The position numbers and the translations under genes are program-made. The notes beneath the pieces were generated by a model, which saw only the letters and a list, made by a program, of their open reading frames with translations, was not told where the DNA came from and did not search any database. Positions 17,191-26,579 of a stretch of 64,000 nucleotides of DNA are shown piece after piece. Source of the DNA: Candidatus Parvarchaeota archaeon (GTDB lineage: Archaea; Nanobdellota; Nanobdellia; WJKC01); contig JAUWZX010000001.1 in the NCBI GenBank assembly GCA_030615175.1, forward strand, positions 263,840-327,839. The letters are read 5' to 3'. Each line of letters begins with the position of its first letter. The first letter of the stretch is position 1.

Positions 17191-17326
17191 TGCGGGGGAC
17201 GAGATTTTCTAAACCCCAAGCGTTTTTCCGTGAACGCTTTTTCTAAAAGGGTTCTTTGAACTCGCGCAGGCACTAAGCCACTGGATTCTTAGTCCAGCCC
17301 GTTTGACCAGACTCCGGCACCCCCGC
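17191..17326 (-). tRNA. tRNA-Leu (AAG as read) with 50-nt intron in the T-loop (intron about 17205..17254)
   Basis: GCGGGGG/CCCCCGC acceptor, CTGGA-CTAAGAA-TCCAG anticodon arm, long variable arm TGGCTTAGTGCCTGC, T-stem GCGAG/CTCGT with TTCAAA[intron]T. Confidence 0.85.
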
Positions 17327-17348
17327 AATGAGTAATTAAGATATTAAC

Positions 17349-17987
17349 TTAGTATTTTAAAGTTTTTCTTACGCTGCTCATAACTATGCTTTTAAAATAG
17401 CATTTGTACCTCTTTAGTCCAATACTTTTCTTCAGGATTCTTCCCTGCTTGCAGAGTAATTTTTCTATTGCTTCATCAATTGTTTCAGCGTTTACTTCAG
17501 TTATTAATTGACCTATTTCTTCATAGTAATGAGCATCACTGCCCCCTATTAATGGGAGCTTATACTTTTCTGAGAATTTTAGTACTTTGTTATTAAAGTT
17601 CTTGAGCAGGCACCTGCCGTTTAATTCAATGAAGTCAAAATTTCTTAACTCAAAAACGTGTTTTTTAACGCCCCTCCTGAACGGGTCAAAAACGTGTGGC
17701 AGTATCACTATCCCCCCCATCGCTTTTATTAAGTTAATTGTTTTCTGAGCGTCAAGTCCTGGCTTGATTGGTTCCTTAATGAATAATCCGATTATTTCTC
17801 CCTGCTTTGCCCTGATTTCCTCTCCTATTATGACTTTAAAGTTTCTGTCATTATATTTTAATAATTTATCATGATTAACTAGTGCTATAGCATCTAATCC
17901 TTTTTTCCTAGCAATTTTCACTGCTAGTTTTGGCTTGATTGCAGCGCATGGTGATAAATTAGTATGTACGTGAAAGTCTATTTTCAT
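17349..17987 (-). CDS. PHP domain metal-dependent phosphoesterase
   Basis: MKIDFHVHTNLSPCA, LVNHDKL, GGSDAHYYEEIG. Confidence 0.88.
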   Translation of the reverse strand: MKIDFHVHTNLSPCAAIKPKLAVKIARKKGLDAIALVNHDKLLKYNDRNFKVIIGEEIRAKQGEIIGLFIKEPIKPGLDAQKTINLIKAMGGIVILPHVFDPFRRGVKKHVFELRNFDFIELNGRCLLKNFNNKVLKFSEKYKLPLIGGSDAHYYEEIGQLITEVNAETIDEAIEKLLCKQGRILKKSIGLKRYKCYFKSIVMSSVRKTLKY

Positions 17988-18149
17988 AAGAATCTTTATT
18001 AAGAATTATCTTTATAAATCTTTAGTGTTTCCTCATCTTTCTCTTTCTTTTTCGTTCTTTCATTTTCTTCTTGCGAGTACTCCATCTAGAACTTTTATAT
18101 TTTTTCCAAGTTCTTGAACTCCTCTTCATTAAATATTAAGATACAGGGA

Positions 18150-18704
18150 TTATTTTTTAAGCTTTTTCATTTTCCTTGCTGGCACGCCAACATAAACACT
18201 ATTACTGTCTAATTTCTTATTCTTTGGCACGAAAGCATGAGCCCCCACTATTGTGTTGTCGCCAATAGTGACTCCTGGACTAATAATTGCATAAGCGCCT
18301 ATGGTGCAGTTCTTGCCAATCCTTGTTCTCTTAATTTTAAGCTTATCTCCTTTAATATAATGTGCAAGGATTAAACTATTATTACCAATTATAGTGTTAT
18401 CACCTATCTCAGTTAAGCAGGGATCGTGAATTAAACCAGCTGTTATTCTAAGCCTGCCAATCTTTGCTTTAAGGGCTTTACGGTAAACCCACAACACACC
18501 GTCCTGTGGGACTCCTAGTATGGTCATTAAGTGATTAAGCATGCCAACGAACAGGTTATTACCCATCCAGGCATCAGCTTCTTTTGAGTGAAGTTTAAAC
18601 TCTCCTTCGCGAGGGAAGCCGCAAATCCTGACTATTAAGTAAGCAGTCATAACCCTTAGTATTAGGTAAGTGATTAATGCTGTAAATGCGCTAAGCGGAA
18701 GCAA
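18150..18704 (-). CDS. Left-handed beta-helix hexapeptide acyltransferase, possibly truncated by an upstream frameshift
   Basis: IGKNCTIGAYAIISPGVTIGDNTIVGAHAFVPKN hexapeptides; in-frame hydrophobic extension upstream. Confidence 0.8.
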   Translation of the reverse strand: MLPLSAFTALITYLILRVMTAYLIVRICGFPREGEFKLHSKEADAWMGNNLFVGMLNHLMTILGVPQDGVLWVYRKALKAKIGRLRITAGLIHDPCLTEIGDNTIIGNNSLILAHYIKGDKLKIKRTRIGKNCTIGAYAIISPGVTIGDNTIVGAHAFVPKNKKLDSNSVYVGVPARKMKKLKK

Positions 18705-18871
18705 TATGTAAAAGAGGATTCCACTAAATAATAATGAGTGCAGGTAAATAATTAAACCAGTTAATGGTAATGGAGCAATCCAGATGAGTAATATGTAAAT
18801 TACCCATTTATCATATGAATACCCGTTCCTGTTTATAATTAATATTCACCCTTTTTTTAATTAATATTTAA

Positions 18872-18946
18872 TGCTCCCGCCGGGATTTGAACCCGGGTCC
18901 CTGGCTCGAAAGGCCAGAATCCTTGACCGGACTAGACCACAGGAGC
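18872..18946 (-). tRNA. tRNA-Glu (TTC)
   Basis: GCTCCTG...CTGGC-CTTTCGA-GCCAG...CCGGG-TTCAAAT-CCCGG-CGGGAGC-A. Confidence 0.95.
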
Positions 18947-18984
18947 ATTACTTTTAAAAGAGATTTATTCCTTTTTTAAACCTT

Positions 18985-19620
18985 TCACTTCTTAAAAACT
19001 TCAGTAACTAAGCACAGGGACTTGATAAGGAATTCATTTTTAACTTTTAAAAAACGATTAGTTATTCCTAACTTCTTAAAACCAATATTAAACATAATAT
19101 TGTTAAAATCATTTAATGAAGGAACAAAAATGTGTGTATCATCAGGATAAAAGAATTTGTTAATAAACCTGCTTATGAAATTATTAACAGTTGGTATCTC
19201 AACTATGAATAATCCCTGCTTTTTTAATTTAGAGTAAATATTATTTAAAGCCTTAACAGGATTATTTAAATGTTCAATAACATCAATGGCTGTGATGACA
19301 TCAAATTTTTTGTTAAAAGGTATTTCTCTTTGCACATCGCCTTGTTTTAGATTTTTTAAATTAAATTTCTGCTTTGCTCTTTTAATCGCAAATTCTGATA
19401 TGTCCACACCATGAACATTGAAATCATTTCTAGCAGCATTAAGTAAATGCCCGTAAGCGCATCCAATATCTAGTAAATCCCCTGAAGTCCTGTACTCTTT
19501 TAATAATTTAATCACTGATTGCCAGTTCTTAAATAATTTCATTTTTTCCTCATAATTCCCAAAAGTTTTAAGTGGAACTCTTTTACCTTCAAAATAATCT
19601 TTATCAAATAAATTTTTCAT
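18985..19620 (-). CDS. Class I SAM-dependent methyltransferase
   Basis: DLLDIGCAYGHLL, FDVITAIDVIEHLNNP. Confidence 0.88.
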   Translation of the reverse strand: MKNLFDKDYFEGKRVPLKTFGNYEEKMKLFKNWQSVIKLLKEYRTSGDLLDIGCAYGHLLNAARNDFNVHGVDISEFAIKRAKQKFNLKNLKQGDVQREIPFNKKFDVITAIDVIEHLNNPVKALNNIYSKLKKQGLFIVEIPTVNNFISRFINKFFYPDDTHIFVPSLNDFNNIMFNIGFKKLGITNRFLKVKNEFLIKSLCLVTEVFKK

Positions 19621-20609
19621 TTGTACTCTTCAAAGATTTTTATTATCTTATTTGTTGTTCTTTCGCAGTCGTATTTTTTTGCCATTTTATATGCATTTAA
19701 GCCTAATTTTTTCCTCAGACTTTTTGAATTAATTAATTGATTTATCCTTTTAATAAAGTTATTATAATCATTGCATAGGAATCCATTTTTACCATTACTT
19801 ATTTTTTCCTTGATTGGTGGAATGTTTGTCGCAATTATTGGGCGCTTGCAAGCGCCTGCTTCAAGAATTGGCAGCCCTTCATTCTCAGCTCTTGTTGGGC
19901 ATAAAAAAATGTCTGCTCCGCAGTAAGCAGAAACAATATCATTAATATACCCTGTGAAGAAAAGATTCTTTGGTTTTTGCTTGACTAGTCTCATGATTTT
20001 AAGCCAGTTCTTCTTAAATGGGAATTCACTGCCAACCCAGATAAATTTTACTTCAGGAAATTCACGCGCTAATTTTATGAAAGTATCAATGCCTTTTCTC
20101 CAGATAAGTGTTCCAACATTAATAATTAGTGTTTCATCTTTCTTTATTCCATATCCATTCCTGAATTTATCTCTTTTCTTCTTTGAGTACTTGAATTTCT
20201 CAAGGTTAACGCCGCAGCTTACAACGTCAATTTTTTTATTAATGCCTGTCTTAATTATGCATTCCTTTGCAAACTCTGATATAGTGATTACTCTATCAGC
20301 AAGTGAATAAATTTTTTTAAGGTATTTCACTATCAGGTTATAAAACAGGTCGAAGAAAAAGCATACGTCTTTTAAGTCGCTAGGAGTTGTTGTAACAAAT
20401 ATGATTCTTGGCTTGCTTTTAATCCTTTTCAGTTTTAAGTAAGAAATGGGGTCAATAACTGGTGCATAGGCTATATCATAATTGTTTCCTTTTTTAATGA
20501 TTTCATGATCTTTATTAATTAAGCCTTGCTTTAAGTAGTCCCAAGCAGTTCTGGTCCCTGAAGTTATAAATGCGTCAGGTGAGATTTGCTTTATTATCAT
20601 ATTTTTCAA
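19617..20609 (-). CDS. GT4-family glycosyltransferase
   Basis: VVSCGVNLEKFKY, VGTLIWRKGIDTFIKL, CPTRAENEGLPILEAGACKRPIIATN. Confidence 0.9.
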   Translation of the reverse strand: MKNMIIKQISPDAFITSGTRTAWDYLKQGLINKDHEIIKKGNNYDIAYAPVIDPISYLKLKRIKSKPRIIFVTTTPSDLKDVCFFFDLFYNLIVKYLKKIYSLADRVITISEFAKECIIKTGINKKIDVVSCGVNLEKFKYSKKKRDKFRNGYGIKKDETLIINVGTLIWRKGIDTFIKLAREFPEVKFIWVGSEFPFKKNWLKIMRLVKQKPKNLFFTGYINDIVSAYCGADIFLCPTRAENEGLPILEAGACKRPIIATNIPPIKEKISNGKNGFLCNDYNNFIKRINQLINSKSLRKKLGLNAYKMAKKYDCERTTNKIIKIFEEYK

Positions 20610-21232
20610 ATCCTTTTACAAATATAGCCTGTTTCTATAATGAATTTTTTGCAATAAATTGTTTTCAATCCATTTTTTTCTAATAATCTTATTCCATTTT
20701 TAGCACTAATCGGTTTTTCGTAACCAAAAGGCCATTCTCCTTTAACCTTCTCTACTACACCTCTCCACATTTTATAATATATTGAAGGTCTTGGAGCAGT
20801 TATTAATGCAATCCCATTTTTTTTAAGGAATTCCCAATGCTTTTTAATAATCATATTCTGTCTTTCACCCTTGAAGTGCTCTATTAATCCTTGGCTGTGT
20901 ACTAAATCATACTTCTTTTTTAGTTTTAATCTTGTTATATCTTCATTTACTAACTTTACTTTCATTTTATTTTTGCTGTATAATTCTTTTGAGAATTTTA
21001 ATGACTCTCTTGAGTAGTCTACAATGGTTGCTTTCCCTCCATACTCTTTAAGCAGCCATAACGTTATTATTCCTGAACCGCATCCAAGTTCTAATATTTC
21101 CGGGTTTTTTGGCAATTTAACATTTTTTAATAAATTTTTATAATTATTATACGTCCCCTTTGATAAAAATATGAATAACTTACTATGCTTCTTAGCTCTA
21201 ATCCACCACGTGGCCCAATTTTTTTTAGCCAT
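20606..21232 (-). CDS. Class I SAM-dependent methyltransferase
   Basis: EILELGCGSGIITLWL, YDLVHSQGLIEHFKG. Confidence 0.88.
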   Translation of the reverse strand: MAKKNWATWWIRAKKHSKLFIFLSKGTYNNYKNLLKNVKLPKNPEILELGCGSGIITLWLLKEYGGKATIVDYSRESLKFSKELYSKNKMKVKLVNEDITRLKLKKKYDLVHSQGLIEHFKGERQNMIIKKHWEFLKKNGIALITAPRPSIYYKMWRGVVEKVKGEWPFGYEKPISAKNGIRLLEKNGLKTIYCKKFIIETGYICKRI

Positions 21233-21301
21233 TTTAAATAAATTTTACTATCTTTCCTTTTAAAAAACTTTTTTAAAATACTCATTAATTAAAAATATAC
21301 A

Positions 21302-22309
21302 ATGAAAGCAAATCTAACCTTTGAATACCCTTCCAAAGGCCATGGCTCTAAAACAGCGTATAATAATTTTATTAAAGGCTTGATTAAGAATAACATTGAA
21401 GTTGACACTAATTCATTAAGCAAGGATTCCGATTTAACTCATGCATTAATACCAGGACCTGTTTCCTTTATTCAAACTTTTATTAGGAAGAAGCCGTTAA
21501 TTTATGCATTACTTTTTCATCCAGAGGAGTTAAGAGTTGTTAAGGGTGGAGGGTTAATGAATTGGGTTTCTAATTATTATATCAGGAAGGCAAGGGTGAT
21601 AACTGTTTGTTCAAAATTCAGTAAAGATGAATTAGAAAAGTTTGTTAATAAACCAATAAGCGTGGTTAGTTGCGGAGTTAATACAACTGTTTTTAAGAAA
21701 AACAAACAAAAAAGAAGGCGTTTCAGGAAGAAGTATGGCATAAGTAAGGATGAATTATTAATTTATGATGTTGGCAGTTTAAATCATAAAAAAGGCATTG
21801 ACGGATTTCTTAAAATGGCAAATGTTTTCAAAGATGTTAAGTTCTTATGGGCTGGCAGGAATTTTCCTCATTTTAAAGGAAAATATGACTCAAAACGCAT
21901 TATTAAGAAGTATAGCAATGTAATACTTACTGGTTTTGTTGAAGATGTATCAATGGTTCACGCAGCAGGTGATGTACTATTATACCCTAGTTATTTTGAG
22001 TTGCAGGGCATACCTGTATTAGAGGCAATGGCAAGCGAGAACCCTGTTGTTGTTAGGGATATAAAAGTATTTGATGATTGGTTAATGCATGGTAAGAATT
22101 GCTTAAAAGCAAAGAGCACCAGTGATTTCAAGGATTCATTAAATCAATTAATTAATAATAAGCGGCTATTTAACAAGTTATCAAAGAATGGACATGAAAC
22201 AGCAGTTAAACATGATTTAAAAAGTGTTGGTAAAAAATTAAAAAGAGTTTATGAACTTGCTTTAGCAAAGGATTTTAAACCAATATATAATGATTATTCC
22301 TATGAGTAA
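21302..22309 (+). CDS. GT4-family glycosyltransferase
   Basis: VVSCGVNTTVFKKN, YPSYFELQGIPVLEAMASENPVVV. Confidence 0.9.
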   Translation: MKANLTFEYPSKGHGSKTAYNNFIKGLIKNNIEVDTNSLSKDSDLTHALIPGPVSFIQTFIRKKPLIYALLFHPEELRVVKGGGLMNWVSNYYIRKARVITVCSKFSKDELEKFVNKPISVVSCGVNTTVFKKNKQKRRRFRKKYGISKDELLIYDVGSLNHKKGIDGFLKMANVFKDVKFLWAGRNFPHFKGKYDSKRIIKKYSNVILTGFVEDVSMVHAAGDVLLYPSYFELQGIPVLEAMASENPVVVRDIKVFDDWLMHGKNCLKAKSTSDFKDSLNQLINNKRLFNKLSKNGHETAVKHDLKSVGKKLKRVYELALAKDFKPIYNDYSYE

Positions 22310-23339
22310 AATAATGAAAATAAAGCCTGGAACATTTTTCCTTAAGACTACTCCAAAGGCTTTATGGGGTTTTTTCAAGTACAAGATTGGGAGGCCCAAT
22401 CCAATTGTTGCTCAGTGGGAGATAACTTATAATTGTAATTTTAAGTGTAAGTACTGCAATGTTTGGAGAAATAAGAATAACAAGATGAAGGAATTAAGCC
22501 TTGACGAGATTAAGGATATTATTGACCAGTTGGACAGGATTGGAGTTATATGGATTACTTTTACTGGAGGCGAGCCATTACTAAAGAAAGAACTTCCTGA
22601 AATTATAAAGTACTGCAGTGAGAAAGGGATTATTACTTTAGTGAATGATAATGGTTCTTTATTAAAGCGTAAATTGCCTGAATTAAAGGATTGCCTGAAT
22701 AGTATTAGTGTTTCAATTGACTCGCCTGATGAAAGAATTAATGATGACCTTCGTGGCGTTAAGGGCGCGTTTAAGAAGGCATTTAGTGCTGCAATTAAAT
22801 CAAAAGATTATATTAAGACGGTTGTTAACATGACTGTTACTTCTAATTCCTTGAATTCTCTTGAAAAAATGGTTGCTTTATGCAGGAAGAAGGGTTTAAA
22901 AGTTGAATTTACTCCTGTATCCATTATCCCTACTGAGGGTTATGAAAAAACTTGTGCAAAAAATGATTTGGTAGACCCAGTGAAGTTTCATGACACTGTT
23001 ATTGAATTAAGGAAGAAGTATAATAACATTGTATTCTTTAAGCCTTACATGGAATTAATCAAGAGGGGGGGTGTTTCAAAGAGTAATTTTGTATGCCGGG
23101 CGCCTGAATTAATGATTAATCTTAAGCCTAATGGTGACGTTGTTTACCCCTGCGGTTACTTCCCTGTTAAGAGGTTCTCAGCAAAGAAAATGAGAATTAA
23201 GGATATAATTAAGAAGTCTAAGGGCTTTGCTGGAAAACATTTTGATTTCTGTAATAATTGTACTTTGTTTTGCTTTTTAGCTTCTTCATTAGCTGTTAAT
23301 AATGTTAAGGACCTTAAGGAATTTGCATTAATGATTTAA
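22290..23339 (+). CDS. Radical SAM protein with Cys-rich C-terminus
   Basis: EITYNCNFKCKYCNVW CxxxCxxC, FTGGEPLL, C-terminal CGYF..CNNCTLFC. Confidence 0.9.
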   Translation: MIIPMSKIMKIKPGTFFLKTTPKALWGFFKYKIGRPNPIVAQWEITYNCNFKCKYCNVWRNKNNKMKELSLDEIKDIIDQLDRIGVIWITFTGGEPLLKKELPEIIKYCSEKGIITLVNDNGSLLKRKLPELKDCLNSISVSIDSPDERINDDLRGVKGAFKKAFSAAIKSKDYIKTVVNMTVTSNSLNSLEKMVALCRKKGLKVEFTPVSIIPTEGYEKTCAKNDLVDPVKFHDTVIELRKKYNNIVFFKPYMELIKRGGVSKSNFVCRAPELMINLKPNGDVVYPCGYFPVKRFSAKKMRIKDIIKKSKGFAGKHFDFCNNCTLFCFLASSLAVNNVKDLKEFALMI

Positions 23340-23340
23340 A

Positions 23341-24351
23341 ATGATAAAGAATGTTTTGCTTAGGAAGCCTGTGCTAGTAGTGTTTGATGTTACTAAGAGA
23401 TGCAATTCTCGCTGCACTATGTGCAACATTTGGAGGAAGCAGAGCAAGTTAAGGGATGAGTTGAAACTTAGTGAAATTAATGAAATATTTAGTGACTTGA
23501 AGTCTTCAAGGGTTAGGCATGTCTTCCTTCAAGGAGGAGAGCCGTTGCTTAGAAGAGATATACTTGAAATCATTAAGTTATCAATCAGTGCTGGATTGAC
23601 TCCTTCCTTAATAACTAATGGCTTGTTGCTTAATAAGAAACTTGCAGTTAAGATAGCTGGGCTTAAATGTAATGTTAGTATAAGCCTTGATACATTAAAG
23701 AGAGGGAGGTACAAGCTAATTAGGGGAGTTGATAGATTGGATTTAGTTTTAAGGAATATTAAAGCGTGCAGTAAAATAAGGGGCAAGAACGGAGTGTGGG
23801 ATATTAATTCTACAATTAGCAGGGTTAATTATGATGAAGTCACTGACTTATTTAATTTTGCAGTTAAGTATGGTTTTAAGCATTTTGCCTGCCCGTATAA
23901 TTATTCAATATGTAATGTTAGTGCTAGGAGTTCTAAACTGGCCTTTGATAAAGAAGTTAGTAATGTTATTAAGGCTTTCAAGAAATTGTATTCATTGTCA
24001 AGGGATAATGGATTAATAATTAACTGCCTTTATTATGACGAAATTATTAAATTTTTAAGAGGCGATTACGAGAAGCCCTGCGACGCCTTGAAGTATTCAG
24101 TAATGATTAATGAGAAAGGTGAGTTAGCGCCTTGCTTGGAGTTAAAGCCATTTATTAGTCTTAAAAGCAACAAGTTCAGGGATGCAGTTAAGAATTTTGA
24201 TTATTCAATTATAAGGAAGTGTTATGAGAGCACTCCTTGTTTTTATGGCTGTACAAGGGGTTCAGGGATTGTTGTTAATAATTTTCATAAAGTTTTATTA
24301 CATGTTTTAAGACATCCTAAAAAATTTAAGGAACTTAAACATCTTTTTTAA
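23341..24351 (+). CDS. Radical SAM protein with Cys-rich C-terminus
   Basis: DVTKRCNSRCTMCNIW CxxxCxxC, LQGGEPLLR. Confidence 0.9.
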   Translation: MIKNVLLRKPVLVVFDVTKRCNSRCTMCNIWRKQSKLRDELKLSEINEIFSDLKSSRVRHVFLQGGEPLLRRDILEIIKLSISAGLTPSLITNGLLLNKKLAVKIAGLKCNVSISLDTLKRGRYKLIRGVDRLDLVLRNIKACSKIRGKNGVWDINSTISRVNYDEVTDLFNFAVKYGFKHFACPYNYSICNVSARSSKLAFDKEVSNVIKAFKKLYSLSRDNGLIINCLYYDEIIKFLRGDYEKPCDALKYSVMINEKGELAPCLELKPFISLKSNKFRDAVKNFDYSIIRKCYESTPCFYGCTRGSGIVVNNFHKVLLHVLRHPKKFKELKHLF

Positions 24352-24359
24352 TTATAGTT

Positions 24360-24992
24360 ATGGTTTTACGTAAAACAAATTGGGGTAAGTATGGTGGTTA
24401 TGAAGATTCATTCTTAATGAGATTATTCTTGAACAGAATATGGGCTGGTTATGATAAATTATTATCTGGAGTGAATTTAAAGAGTGGAATTAAGATTCTG
24501 GAGTTAGGGGCTGGTTCAGGTTATAACAGTTTAAATCTGGCAGTGAAGTTTAAAGCATCTAAAGTAGTGTTGGTTGATTTTAATGATAATGCACTGAAGT
24601 CGTCAAGAAATAGGTTTAAGGGAAGATTTAATTCACAGTTTCTTAAAAAAGATGTTTTTGATTTAAATATTAATGGAAAATTTGACATTGTTCATTCTCA
24701 GGGACTAATTGAGCATTTTCAGGGCAGGAAATTAAAAGAGCTTTTGAGGATTCATTTAAGATTTGCTAAAAAGAATGGTTTAATAATACTTATTTACCCG
24801 ACACCAACGATTTCTTACCGAATCATTAGGAAATTAGCTGAGATTGCTAAAAAATGGATTTTCGCAGACGAGGTTCCATTAAGGAAAGAGCAATTAATTA
24901 ATTTAATGAGTGAGAATAATGTTGAATTAATTAATTCAACAAGGATACATTGCGGCATAACAGAAGATGGCTTGTTATTTATGAAAAAGTAA
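24360..24992 (+). CDS. Class I SAM-dependent methyltransferase
   Basis: KILELGAGSGYNSLNL, FDIVHSQGLIEHFQG; paralog of 20606..21232. Confidence 0.88.
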   Translation: MVLRKTNWGKYGGYEDSFLMRLFLNRIWAGYDKLLSGVNLKSGIKILELGAGSGYNSLNLAVKFKASKVVLVDFNDNALKSSRNRFKGRFNSQFLKKDVFDLNINGKFDIVHSQGLIEHFQGRKLKELLRIHLRFAKKNGLIILIYPTPTISYRIIRKLAEIAKKWIFADEVPLRKEQLINLMSENNVELINSTRIHCGITEDGLLFMKK

Positions 24993-25979
24993 TTATTTTA
25001 TTATTGATTCATAAAACTTTAATAATTTTTTTCCTTGTTTTTTAATGCCAAATTTATTTTTAATTTTTAATGGTTTTTTAATATAATTATTCACGTTTGC
25101 CTTATTTATTAATAAATTAATTTTTCTTGAAAACCCATTAATTGTTTTTGAATAAAAAACATTGTTATTGAATAAACTTTTATAAACTTTTAATTCTCTG
25201 CAAATTACTGGTAATCCAGATGATGTGGCTTCTATAATTGTAAGACCAAATGTTTCGCTATAAGAAGGTGTTAAGAAAATATTTGCCGAAGAGTAAGCTT
25301 TTCTAACGTCATCAATGAATCCGTAAAATATTAAGTTTTCATACTTTTTCTTCATTAATTTCTTAATTTTAAAATAGTTTTTTGAGAAAATAGAGTATGG
25401 TTGTCCTCCTATCCAAATAAATTGTAAATCCTTGTTTTTCTCCGCAATTTTTATAAAGTCATAAATGCCTTTACGAGGTGATAATTGAGCAACATTTAAA
25501 ATAATTATTTTATTTTCTTCAATGCCTAAACTTGACCTGAACTCCTTATTTAATTTCTTGTTCTTCTTAAAATAATTTGTATTAATGGCATTATAAGATA
25601 TGTCTATGTTTTTAAAACCATTTTTAATAAGCCATTCTTTAATGAATTCTGAAACCGCTAGTAAGTAATCACTTTTTTTGTATATCCAATTATAATACTT
25701 TTTTTCTAATTTATATGAACCAATTGTGTTGCCTCTATTTGTTTCTGGTATTGAGTGTACTGTGTAGACTATTATTGCACCTTTCTTTTTGTATTTCATT
25801 GCTTTTAAGATAGACAATGGCGAAATTGAATGTACATGTACAATATCATACTCTTTACCTGCTCCGTTTAAGTCAATATCAATTTTTTGTTTTAAATAAT
25901 TGTAGTAATATTTTGGAGCTGTTGAAGACCCAAAGTATTTTAATAATTTATGGTCATCTATCAAGAAATTTACTTTCAT
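24993..25979 (-). CDS. GT4-family glycosyltransferase
   Basis: YNAINTNYFKK, LNVAQLSPRKGIYDFI, TPSYSETFGLTIIEATSSGLPVI. Confidence 0.9.
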   Translation of the reverse strand: MKVNFLIDDHKLLKYFGSSTAPKYYYNYLKQKIDIDLNGAGKEYDIVHVHSISPLSILKAMKYKKKGAIIVYTVHSIPETNRGNTIGSYKLEKKYYNWIYKKSDYLLAVSEFIKEWLIKNGFKNIDISYNAINTNYFKKNKKLNKEFRSSLGIEENKIIILNVAQLSPRKGIYDFIKIAEKNKDLQFIWIGGQPYSIFSKNYFKIKKLMKKKYENLIFYGFIDDVRKAYSSANIFLTPSYSETFGLTIIEATSSGLPVICRELKVYKSLFNNNVFYSKTINGFSRKINLLINKANVNNYIKKPLKIKNKFGIKKQGKKLLKFYESIIK

Positions 25980-26560
25980 AATACCACCAAGTAGTCAAGA
26001 CCAATTTCTTTAATCATTTTTGGCTTGAACTTCATGAAGAAGTTGTAAACTTCTTTTTTATTCTTAAACCACTTGCTCCTGTTATCGAAACTATTAAACC
26101 CGTCGTCATCTCCAAACATCTTATCTAATAGTTTATAAACCCACTTAATTTTGTTATTGGTGTAAAAATTCACGTGCGGTTCCAGGATTATTAACTTCTT
26201 TGTTCTTCCCTGAGCATTCCTTATTAATTCTTCATGCCTTGGAGTTATATGGTGTAGCAAGTCAGATATTACTATCACATCTGTTTTTGGATAATTGTTA
26301 TAATCAAAAGCGTCTTTTAATTTAACATTAATTCCTTTATTATTCTTTATGAAGTGCTCGTTAAGGTCCCATCCTTCATAACTGCATGACGTATCTAAGT
26401 ATTTATATAGCAAGCAAGTTCCGCACCCCAAGTCCAGCACTTTTTTGTTCTTGCCAATTATTCTTGCAATTTCCTTGTACCTTATTGGTAAGTATTTTCC
26501 ATGAACAAGTTTTAATAATAAGTTATACAGTCTTGGAAACCGGTACATTAAGGAAGTCAT
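25976..26560 (-). CDS. Class I SAM-dependent methyltransferase
   Basis: KVLDLGCGTCLLYKYL, VIVISDLLHHITP. Confidence 0.82.
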   Translation of the reverse strand: MTSLMYRFPRLYNLLLKLVHGKYLPIRYKEIARIIGKNKKVLDLGCGTCLLYKYLDTSCSYEGWDLNEHFIKNNKGINVKLKDAFDYNNYPKTDVIVISDLLHHITPRHEELIRNAQGRTKKLIILEPHVNFYTNNKIKWVYKLLDKMFGDDDGFNSFDNRSKWFKNKKEVYNFFMKFKPKMIKEIGLDYLVVL

Positions 26561-26579
26561 TTTTCATCTCATAATTGAA

